NCBI GenBank assembly: GCA_004794655.1
Contig: SMMW01000179.1
Span: 537,001 to 601,000 of the forward strand
Origin: Marisa cornuarietis
Taxonomy: Eukaryota; Mollusca; Gastropoda; Architaenioglossa; Ampullariidae
Reading direction: 5' to 3'
DNA: 64,000 bases
The notes under the pieces are model-generated. The model made no database searches and was not told the origin of the DNA. It saw nothing but the letters and a program-made list of their open reading frames with translations. The position numbers and the translations under genes are program-made. The first letter of the stretch is position 1, and each line of letters begins with the position of its first letter. Shown here piece by piece: positions 47,054 to 59,000 of the stretch.

Positions 47054-50000
47054 ATGGCGCCGACGGACGGCTACTGGGGGAAAGTGACATCAACTATTGA
47101 CTGGTGTGAAGAAAACTACGTTGTCAACAGATATGTTGCGGAATTTTGTAAGTATAATCTGTTGCGGTGCCGACAATCCGTAATCTGATGATCGATGCGG
47201 ATACCTTTTTAAGTTGGGTTTAACTCTTTGACAGATGGGCATATTGGAGGTGTTCCCTCTAAAATGTTCATTCGCTTATTTTGCTACCACAAAGACACAT
47301 TAAACATAAAGCAGAAACATTACATGTGCCACAAAAAGCTTGTAACCTATAGAAGTTGTCACCAAGGACAAACAGCAGATCGACGTACGATCGAGGTTCA
47401 AAGGTGTACAGTTACAATGTTACGCTATTAATGCCGTTAAGTGAGAAGACATTAGCAGTAGCTTACGGTATATGAATATAGATGTATTGTTAGTTGAATG
47501 ATCCATGATCGTTTAAATAAAGTTTTTTTTATGGTAAAATGATAATATGAAGTATAATTCTTCCTGCGTGCTCGATTTTTTTGTCACTATAGTGTGATGA
47601 CCAGCTCCGACACTAGCATTTAAGCCTACCTTTAGACTTATTCATACTCATTCATAAAACTGGAATATGCATAAGTCAAGTATCATGAAAGACATAACAA
47701 TTATATGGTTTATAATACACCAGCTGACGATTTCTGCTGCTACATGTACATCTTAAATCTGCGATTATATTGTCAACTTCTGATCTGTTGGTTTTTTGGA
47801 GTCAAGCCTCATTATGTTCATATGCAGTTGCAGTGTAGCAATATAGCCAAACACATCTCTAATTTGACAGGTTGACTAGTCATATTAGACAGTGTGGGCA
47901 TGAAACATTTGTGAACAGAGATACAAATTGCAGTAGTACCAGTTTCAAAGATCAGCGGTCATTTTGCCCCAGTCATATCACCCCGCAGCTTGAGTCAAAT
48001 TGTACTAATCAAGCATTACCCAAAGAGCCATACGTTGTTTGAACAATATAGATACGCAAGCTCAGTTGCCTATTTTAACTCTCTTGGTTTGAAAGCCCAC
48101 AATTGTGCTTTGCCGGGTAGCACGGGCAAGGCAATTTGTCCTGTCCTGACTATTTCTCTGAACTTCTCATCCCTTACTCTCCGGCCAGACAACTCCGCTC
48201 TTCCTCTGACAACCGTACTCTGACTGTTCCTGTCACCAGAACAACAACATATGGTCACAGGACTTTTGGCTACTGTGCTGCAAAACAATGGAACTCTCTT
48301 CCTTTCCATATCCGCCACCTTCCTACAATTGAATCCTTCAAATCTGCACTGAAAACGCACCTCTTCCTTGAGCACTACTCCTAGTCCACAATGCTAGTCC
48401 TTACCCCCCCCCCCTTCCCTCTTGCTACTTTACCCATCACTATTTTTCTCTGTTCCTGTTACTTGATGCCTTTTTGTTATCTGTTTTTGTCAGTACTGTC
48501 GTTTTCTTTCGTCCCCTGTGTTCTGTATCTACTTAGTCCACGTCTCTTCCCCGTTTTAAGCGCTAAGAGCATACTCTCTACGAGTGTGAATATGCGCTAT
48601 AAAAATCTTCACTATTATTATTATTATTATAATTTTCATTACTTTTTATTGCAAAGTTCAAGTTTTCTCTTTTCCAATAACATATAGTTTCTTTGTCTAA
48701 TGTTTATCTCAGAGCAGCAATAATAAAGAAAAAACTTCACCCACTGTCATCATCGCAGTCTTCAACTATAAGCCAGTCATTGTAATGTTACATTTTTATG
48801 TTGAACTAAGAGGGTTAAACAGAGCCATGCTAATAAGTTTAGGCACCATTTTACTAAACAAAAATGGCCCTTGGCAATGCACATGCAAATATCATATCTT
48901 ACAATGGTGAATAAACATGTTTTTTCTCTTTAAATTATCTCTTAAATTAAAGATTTTCTCATCATTTTATTGTGAACTTTTTTGACTGTTCCGGTACTAA
49001 TTGGTGATCTTTGTCTTTTGGGCCTGGGACAATTTGAGTTTTTGATGTTGGGACAAAATGGTCTTACCTGGAATGAAATGGACATAGCTGTGATAATTTG
49101 AATCAGGCTGGGGAGTGAAATGGTCATGTGGCAAAATGATTGGCCCTGGTTGCAAAACAGCTCATTTGCTTGCTTGCACTGCTCCCATTCTCTCTTTTTT
49201 GTTTGTTTTGTTTTCCTCTGGGTGCCTTCTGAAATTGCAACATTAGCATTTCCTTTGCAAAGTAGATGTAATTAACTCAATGTAGCAGTTTTGTTCTTTA
49301 TTTGGCATCAACAGTACCATTTTAGATCAGAAAAAAATAAACGTGCTCTGGGGCAAATAACACCAACCAAATATAGTCTATGACTGAACCAACGGCAACA
49401 GGAGTGTGCCTTTCAGATTTGATAACATTAGACTGCTTGCAGGTGTTTGCAGACACACAAAACCTCTCATGCATGCATACATATAAACACCTACAATATT
49501 TAAACAAGAGATTAAGATTTAGAGAAAAATGTAACAAACAACCAAATCAAGAAAATCTCTTTACTGTAGAAAGAAAACTTTTGTTTTTAAATTAATACTT
49601 TGATAGAAAAGCTAGAATTTATTTTTATCTCAAACATTGATTAACAAGAGTATAGATGATAGGTTTTTATATTTAAATCTCTTAGTACAATGTGCCATGA
49701 TTTAGGCTTTGCCGGCAGAGTACGATGGGCCATAATCGTGGCTCTGCTCATATGACCCAAGAATAAAAAACTGAATTTTCTTGGATTATTGCTGTCACCA
49801 GAGTGAAAGCAGGCAATTTTCATAAGTTTTATTCCAAAGTTTAAGTTTTCCACTTTCCAAAATTTATTTTTTTTTTTTTTGTCTAATGTTTACCCGAAAG
49901 CAGCAATAATAAAACACAAACTTCACCCACTGATGTCTTCAAAGTCTCAAGAAACATGCCACTGTTTTATTACATAATTTTATTTTTATACAGTGCTAAG

Positions 50001-53000
50001 AGATGAGTGATTGAGTGGACAAAGCACCGACATCGGAAGCCAGACTGTGTTTGCCAGGTTGAGTTAGTTTTAAAAAGTCTGTTTTTATGCTTTTCTCCAG
50101 GGAACACAATCTCAAACAGCATCATGATATTTGCTCCAATGTTTTCTGTTTACTTGGCTGTCAAGCAGAATCTTGAAAAACCTGTGATCTGGTCCAACAT
50201 GAGTGTCATTGGTAAGCAAACACATTTAACAGTTTAATCATATCTGTGCTAAATAATCAGAAATAGCACATTAAGCAGATTTTTGTGTTAGTATCTAAAA
50301 TAGCCAAATTTAGGCATTTTCAACAGACTCCATGTTCTGTAGTCATCATATAGGTAGTGGCTGGTTTTATTCCAGTAAACTATTCTTACAGAATAAGGTT
50401 CAGCATTACTATTATTAAAATGCATTAGTTTATAACACCTAGGAGTTATGTCTTGTTATAGATATCTTTTTCAAAATTAACAGGGCTTCTGCTAAGGCTA
50501 AATTCTTTGGGGTCCCAGGGACCCCTTCTTCAGATTTCTAAGGGGTCCCAGGCTAACTCTAAGGGGTCACTTTACAATGTGAAAAAAAATCACAGGTACT
50601 AGATGGAACAGGGCATGATGTGGGTTCACAATCTTCATAATCTTGCTGTTTGTCTTCACCCTCACTTTCTTTCCGCTTCTGAGACGATGATTTTTACCAC
50701 GCTGTCAACGACATCTTGGAAATAGGTTAATGGAACTCTTTCTGGTAAGGGGAAAAAAAAGCAGACGACAATAGATTGGCATACGATGTCAGACACTACA
50801 TTTACCCAATTTTGTATCTGTTTTTTTGCCCAAATTTGAAGGGGTCCCCTGGGACCCCATTGACGAAAATTGAAGGCGTCCTCCAAACTTTTAATGCGTA
50901 CTGTACGCAATTTTTTTGCGTTAGCAGAAGCCCTGATTAAAGAAAAGATGTTAAACGTTGTGAAACTATGTGCAGCTGTTGTTTTAATTGTTATTAAACA
51001 TGTGAAAATGTGACAAATCTTACATGCATGATAGGCAAACAATTAAAACTACTTGTTATCTAGCTGATATGGCAGTATTCTTTGACGTTCAACTTGTAGA
51101 CATACCTGATATGTCCTGTATACAAATAAATTTAATTTAATTAATTTTATTGTTTGACTTGAATTATTTGTTGAAATGATTTTTGACAATTATTTTAGGA
51201 AAGATTAATGTGCTGATCCAAATTTTCTATCAAGTTATGGGTCTGGAATTAAAATGTCTGACCTTTTTGTTTCATTTTATTTTTCCTAGTGGTTGGTGTT
51301 GGTTCATGGGCCTTCCATATGACACTCCAGTACAGTATGCAAGTTAGTGAAGTTGTAGCTTTATGGTTTACTACCCATTCACATAAATATATTAATTGTT
51401 CTTGTATAAAAGGGGGGTTTTAAAATATAAAGAACATGGTGAAAGTTGTCTAAATAGAATATTAAGGATAAAATAATTGGTCGCAGGTCATATGCATTCA
51501 GGGCCGGTGCTAGGCGCCCCCTACCTCACAAAAAGTGAACCATGTTATATCATTTATTTTGCAATTTATTCAGTCCTGGTCATGAAATTGATGCTTAAAA
51601 CCTCACTTTTCTTGCTTTTGCTGTGCAAAACGAGTTATCAGTTACTTCAGATTTAGTGCATTTGCCAGGTCATGCTCAATAGATATGGTGGCCACCCCAG
51701 TCAGTCTCTCTTGCAACATTGTTGATCTCATATAATTTTTAATTAATTTTAATTTTTAGAAACTCCGTTCTGCACTGGCAACAGAAATTGGAAGGGTCAA
51801 TAAAATTCTGAGAGACACTACAACATTCGGCACAATATCAAATAGTTTATGTTGGATAATGAATGTTAAGACTTCTTTGGGGTTCATTTTACGCTTGGGA
51901 AGCCATCTAGCCACAACTGTAATTCACAACAGAGTTCCTCCGCGTCAATGTCTTTGCTGTCTCTGTGCATTAGCGCCTTTTCCAAGACCTCGCAAGATAG
52001 TAGAATGTCCTTCGTTGGTTTTTCAGAAATGCTTTGGATAGCGTAAAGAAATCCAAATAATGCACTGTGCTCCAGAATCTGTTTAAATCTGTCTTCAATA
52101 GACGCAGTGGCAGTGTCTACGACAGCATAAAAAAAACTGACGGAAATTTTCAGCAGGGTCTTCTATTGTGTCTCGTAGTCAAATTGTCGTTCAGTTCTTC
52201 TTTTTCTTGGTACTTGGTCTTTCTCAAAGCTTGGCTGTATTTCTAACTCACATGCAATCTCTCTTGCATCTGCTAACACTTGCTTGAATCCCTTATCACT
52301 TCTCAGCTTCTTGAGATATTCCAGAGTTTGCTGCATCTGCTTTGTTGCTGTCTTTAAATCAGCTTCTTTGTCTTGAAGACATTTGCTGTTAATATTTACT
52401 TCAAACAAGATGTTATACCATATCACTAGTGCTGCAACAAATCTGAACTGGGAAATCCGATTTGCAGGGGCTTGAGCTTCAGCTCGTGTTAGATTTCCTG
52501 ATGATCCCTGAAAGCTTGCATTCTCAGAAATATCTATGAGAGCATCATAAGTTTTACCAAGCTGGTATCTCAGAGGTTTCAAAGCATCAATTCTACTTTT
52601 CCATCTGGTTTCACTTAGTGGTTTCACTGTGACATCTGGGACATGATTTTTCAGTACTTCCCAACGTCTAGTTGACCCAGAGAAATAATTATAAATTTCT
52701 TGAATTAATCCAAAGAAATTAACAGCTTCTAGAAAACTCTTAGCTGCATCGTTTACTACAAGGTTTAGAGAATGCACACTGCATGGGACAAAAAAAGCAC
52801 GTGGGTTTATATCTATGATCCTTTTTTGTACACCACTGTCTTTGCCTTTCATGTTGCTTCCATTGTCAGAGCCTTGTCCGCGCAGGTTATCTATGTCCAG
52901 TTCCATTTCTTAAAGGTGTTTGAGAAGAACTTCTGTCATAAATGCACTTCCAGTTTCAGACAATGGAACAAATCCTAGGAAATGCTCTTTTATTTCAATG

Positions 53001-56000
53001 TGAGACGTAGAACTTTCAGAAGCAGTGACCACATTAAAAAATGGAACAATCATTGTCATTTGCTCATTGTGACTAACATCTGGTGTGCAGTCCAAGATGA
53101 CAGAATAATACTTAGCATGACTAGCAGCTGTTAAAATCTTCTGCTTTATTGCTTTTGCCAGCAGCTGTATTAATTCATTCTGTATATCTTTTCCAAGATA
53201 GTGTTTCATTGTCTTTAATTCTCCGCAAATGTTCATTCATCACAGATATTTGACAGACTTCAAGAAATTGCCATTTCTTGCACTATGAAGATTGTCATTT
53301 GTACCACGGAGTGCAAGGTTCTGCATTGCTAGTATCCTCGCTAAAGCTATTAGTCCTTTCAGTATTGAACATTGAGTTCAGTTACCTGCCTTTTGTTGCA
53401 AGATCAGGTAGCAGGGTCGTTATAATCCAGCTCTGTTTCTCGTGTTGAAGAATATATTTGTAAAACTTTGTCTGATTTGCAGCTTCTTGATGAACTTCCA
53501 ATGATCTGGGGATCAGCATTTCTAATCTATGGAATGTAAGGCCACACACTTTTATTTATATATTATCTAGCATTTAGTGATATTTAAAAAAAATAAGGTT
53601 ATTGATATTTTTAACATCATTGAGTTTCAGACCTGTGTTAATTGCATTTTATTTTATTTATATATATTAGGGACATCCAAAATGTGTATACATGTGTGCA
53701 AACTTGTCTTATTTGACCATGTGAGCCAGCACAACACTTGACACCATCATTCAGGGTTCCTTTGAGGGAGTATAACAGGTGGACAGAGGAAAAACCAGCT
53801 GGCCATCATAAAGGAATTGACTGACCATACAAACAGGATTTAATTACTTCTAATTAGAAAATGTCTCCATGGCAAGCCTTATCTATTCAGTGCCACTGTT
53901 GACTAGTATGGGCTACCCGACATAGATCAGCTAGTACCAGTCAAGGGAAGGAACAAATGAAAATGAGTGTGTCTACCATGCTACTGAAAATTTTTAGTAT
54001 ATATACCTAGTTTTTATTCAGTTTATGCAGGTGCTGTATTATATACTTATCTGACCTCTGGATTCAGAGGCATAAAATCACAAGGTACATTGCTGTAGAT
54101 GTTCTGCAATTGCAGCTTCAAATGTTCTGTAAGGCAAGTCAGATGTTTACCAGAGTGGCGGTACATGAATTAATTTCTTTCCTTTATCTGCATAGTTAAA
54201 ATTGTTAATGGCTCAAAGAAGAATTGTTAATTGTTAAATTTTGTGAAAATTTGTATATAAAAAAAAACAATGGTAGGAAGATTTGTCACTGTTGCAGTTT
54301 AATGATTGAATCAAAGGAAGGAGAGACAAACAAGCAATTGTTAGCCTTCTTGTTCTGCTATGCAGGTGTTGTAACTGCTGTGAGTAACAATTAATTCCAT
54401 GTCTTGCCGATTAATTCCAAGACCATGTTTTGTGTGGTCACATGTTTCTGACCTTATGAAAATTAGAAGTAAAATGCTACACAGTTATCAATTATTAGTT
54501 TGTTAAGACCACACACAATTTAGTGCTTGAAAATTACCTGTACCTAAGGTATTGAAATTTTGCCCAGTAACCCTTAGATTTTTTAATTCGTTAATGCCAA
54601 ACAAATCTGGCTTTTGATTACAGAGGAGTGAGGAGTTATCATCTACCATAACAGTCCAAATCAAATTATTTTGAATAAGCCTCTAATTTTATCCATGTGC
54701 ATATTCTGCTTTTGTTCCCCTGATATACATGCATGCAGTGTTGAGTGTAACCAATTGATAGGCAGTCATGTATATATTTGTTTCCTCCAGTTATCTGAGA
54801 AATTATTGCCATTTTCATTTCTAGTTTTGCTTTGTGCATCAAGATTTTAAAGTCTAGAATTAGAATGAAATGGAAGGTGTTAGTTTGTTTTGTAGACCAT
54901 CACATTAACTCGTTATCCTAAACATGACCGTGGAAAGATATTCTGCAAAATGATCATCTGATGTAGGATCTTAAAGAGTACAGTAAAAATCTGCAGTACT
55001 ATATTAAATTTATTTTTTATATATATTTTTTTCTTTTAAAAAAAAGCACTGGTTGAAAAGATCTGTTGTTTCTTTTTTATACTTGAAAAATCAGCCTCAG
55101 TATTTCTGTGATATATGGGTCTGTATGTGTGTGTTATGTCTTCTATATCTTCTCTGTCAGTAAGTGAATGCAATTAGTATTATAACTCAAAGTTGTTTTG
55201 TCAATTCTATTCAGGTCTACCTTATAAATAAAAACCCAGTCTTCCATGAGGTGAGTTACTAATTTATAATTTTAACTCCTTTATTCTGTGCTGTTACATG
55301 TGGTGTAGTTTTTAAGAATCAAGTTAAGTATAAGTTAAGATATTCTTAATGAGTAAATGTTTTATCTTATAAAAATATCCCTGTATCAATTACACTGGCT
55401 CTTTCCTTGATGGTGTTACATATTGATGGCTAAATCTCAGGTAAATCCAATATTTACTGGCTGAATTTTCATTGTTGTATTGGTTTTTAATTCTCCCAAC
55501 AGATTGCATATGGTCTTATGGTAGCAACCATGTTTTTTGCATCGATACGAATACTGCTGTGAGTATACTCTGTTCAGTTGTTGTTATTTTTTGGAAAAAA
55601 AGAAAAAGTCACCGTTTTGATTGGTCTCATCGAATGTCCTTGTATGTGTTTATAAGTTTTTGTATTTGTTGTTTGTTGGTTTGTTTGTCATTTGGAGGCT
55701 GATGATGACTATGACATCACAAAAAAATAAATAAAATAAAAAATGTAAGGGGTTAGCCTTGGTGGTGATGGATTCAGAAGTGATGAGGCCAATCGGGTCC
55801 TGGAAGTCTCCATCTGGAGCATACATGAAAGGGTAGGGTACTGGCAGGGGTGGTTATTCTAGCCTTATGTGCTATGTTTGTTTTACTGCCATGACCCATT
55901 TGGCCTCAGCTGTATGGGCTCCCTGGGTGATGCTGCTGCACCAGAATGGTGGGTTAAGGGCCAGTTGGCAGTATTGATGCCAAGGTCTTTGAGGGTGACT

Positions 56001-59000
56001 TTGAGTAGTGCTTATGTGCTTGCTGTGGTGTAGTTCTCTATAGAACAACTGCTTTGGTAGGCAACATGTCCACCCCATCTAGCTTGCAATCTCGGCAAAA
56101 GAGTGTGGATGCTGGGAATACAGCCACACCTCAAGACTTCTGTGTTGGGGATCATATCCTGCTAGCGGATGTGAAACAGATGGCAGAGGCTTATGTGGAA
56201 CTGGTTGAGCTGCTTGGTGTGTCTGGTGTAGACGATCCAGGTCTTTCTGCCATAGAGTAGGGTGGGGAGAACTAATGCAGTGTAAACTTTTAAGCTTAAC
56301 AGAAAGCTTGAGATCACTATGCTCCAATCTTCCTTAGTCAGCACATGCTGTGGCGACTCTGTTGTTGACAGTAGGTCTTGTTTGGACACAATGAGCCTAT
56401 GGCTAGTCCAGCATTTGGCCTCACACATAGCCTTGCCCACACGCACATATTGCTGATCCCTCTTCCATAGTAAGATTCCATAATAGGCAAGAATCACGGG
56501 CCCTGTCAGCTGCCGCCTCTATCCATATGCTCCCCTTGATACTAGTCAAGGGATAACTGACTGACTGACCTTTGTGAACTATCTGCTTTGGTGTGGTCAA
56601 GCAGGGTTCAGACATTCCATAATCTGAGATAAGTGCTGTCATGTGTTCTTTGTTCTTTTTCTTTTTGTTTGGACTGCTGTTTGGGATCCCCATCAGCCAT
56701 GGTATGCTGGCCAGGGTGATGGAAGCAGGCTATGTTCAGGGCACTGTTTCTGTCCCATCCTTCAGTGAACAGAGCAATCCTAAACAGGGCTGCTTATTCA
56801 CTCAGAAGGCTGCCAATCTTCCCTTCTCCAGTACAGAGCGACTCTACTCCCTGTGCTAGACTTGAATTATAATGAAGTAGAGACTTAATGGGTCTAGTGG
56901 CAAGGATAAGTCAAGACAGCTGGAGACAGGTTGGGATGCAGTGGATGGCTAGGGTTTGCTATATGTCTCACCATTCCCTTGGTGTACCCAACAATTCACT
57001 GCTAGGGTCGCCTTCCTGGGACAGTGGACTTCATAGTCTGCTGGCTCTGGTCTTTTGCGTACTAGGGTAGACTGACAAATTTATTCATTGGGGATATGGG
57101 ACCTACCAGTTACCCTCGCCAGGTTTGGCCTGCCTGTCAATGCAGTGTACCACGGTGTACCTGCCGTCACATGCAAACAAATTCTTGGAGGTGATGGTGA
57201 GATTGGGGTAGGAGATGGGGACAAAGGACATGTGAGCTGCCCTCAGAAGACCACCATGGGCTCACACACTCTCTCTGCATAACCTCTGTTAGTTGTATGT
57301 CGACACACTCTTTTGTGCATTGCTCATTTTTGACATAATGTTACCGTCACAGATTTAAAGAATATATAATGCACATTTGACAAACCTGCTATGTAGTTAT
57401 GGAAAGTGGAAGTTGATTGCTATATTAATGATTGATTCAATGAATGTTGTTTTCAGGAAATATAAAGTGAACTCACTTCTTTACCTGATCTCTTCTGGGA
57501 CTTACCTATCCGGCTTTCTGTTGTGGAATGTAGACAATATTTTTTGTCATCAGTTGAGGTATGTAGCAAGAGGTTTCTTATCCTGAAATCAGGAACTGTC
57601 CTCTGTTATGTCATTTTCATTGTATACTGGGGAGGTCAAATTCAAGGTCACTGAATGAGCTTATCACTTTTAATGTTTAAAGCAGTGTCAGACTTTTGTT
57701 TTACATCAGTATACAGTTGCACACATATTTGTGCATACATAAACGTAAAAGTACATACTTCTGTGTGTGTGTGTGTGGCCATGCTGTTTCTTCATGATTC
57801 AGCTATATTATTGTGTATATGTCACAAACACATTGTCGCACACATGCAAACACTGTGTCCAGATGTGTTCTTTCACTCAGTAAATGACATCGGCCTGTAA
57901 ATGGACTTCTCTTACTGTATTATGCTTAGCCCAATCTTAATTTTAGTCCAATGGTAGTTTCTTTTTTGGTTTGTTGTGGGAATATGAGAAAGAAAATAAT
58001 TCAGAACATGGGTTGCTCTAGAGCAACTATTACCCACAGTTATCGGAACTGGATCCAGGATCAGTTCAATGGCAGTACGTTCAATGAAAATGCAGCACTT
58101 AAGTTCTTTTATAGTCCTCACCCTCGAACGCAAAGATGCAACACTGTTATGTTACTCTAAGGTTACTTCCCCTTGAGCTAATGCCACCACACTAAAATTA
58201 GCGCAACACACGGTACACTCATGTTACTCCAAGGTTACTTCCTTTTGCACTAAGGCCATCACACTAAAATTAGCACAACACATGATGATTCAATGCAAGT
58301 GAGACCCCAGACGATAATGGGAAACCTCTCGATCAAAATTCCAAGAATTGTCGACGAGGTTCCATCCAGACACTGCTCAGACTGCGGACCTCATGGGTGG
58401 AAAGATATGCAGCTCCTCCTGTTCTCCACTGGATCTGCAACATGCGTGCCATCTCTGAAATTCTGTCTGGCTCACTGACCGTTTCTCCAAATCCACCATG
58501 AACTTCATGGGAAGATCTGATGTTAAATTGTTTCACTCTCAATTCCCTCACGTAATTCCTGTAACCTTGCAGGTAATACTAAGAATTGACTAACACAAAA
58601 TCCTTAACTTGGTAAAAACATGATATTTTTCTGACAATAAATTCATTTCGACAAGAATCAACAATAGAAAATATAAATACTTCAAAATTCTTTTTACAGA
58701 GCTATTTTGTCTGGGCAAGGAATTACACCATTCCCACTTTCAACTCTCTTCTCCAGGTCATATGTTTATCACCCTTGCTGGCTTCTCAGGGAATAGGCTC
58801 CCCGTGTTCACCAAAAGACAATGATTGTGAACACCTAAGTCACTCGCACGCAGTACTCACTCATTCAGACACAAATACATGTTCAACCACATGTAAGGGA
58901 GATAACTATAAATCACCAGAGCTGCTGAAAAAGCTTTTGGTTTTGGATCATAAATGTGTATATCTCCATTTGGACAACGTATAAAAGGTTAGGATTTATG

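Noticed and set aside
52163..53236. Host ZMYM-type gene
   Set aside because: In-frame stops, a frameshift and a TIR-like end mark it as a dead hAT element inside an intron.
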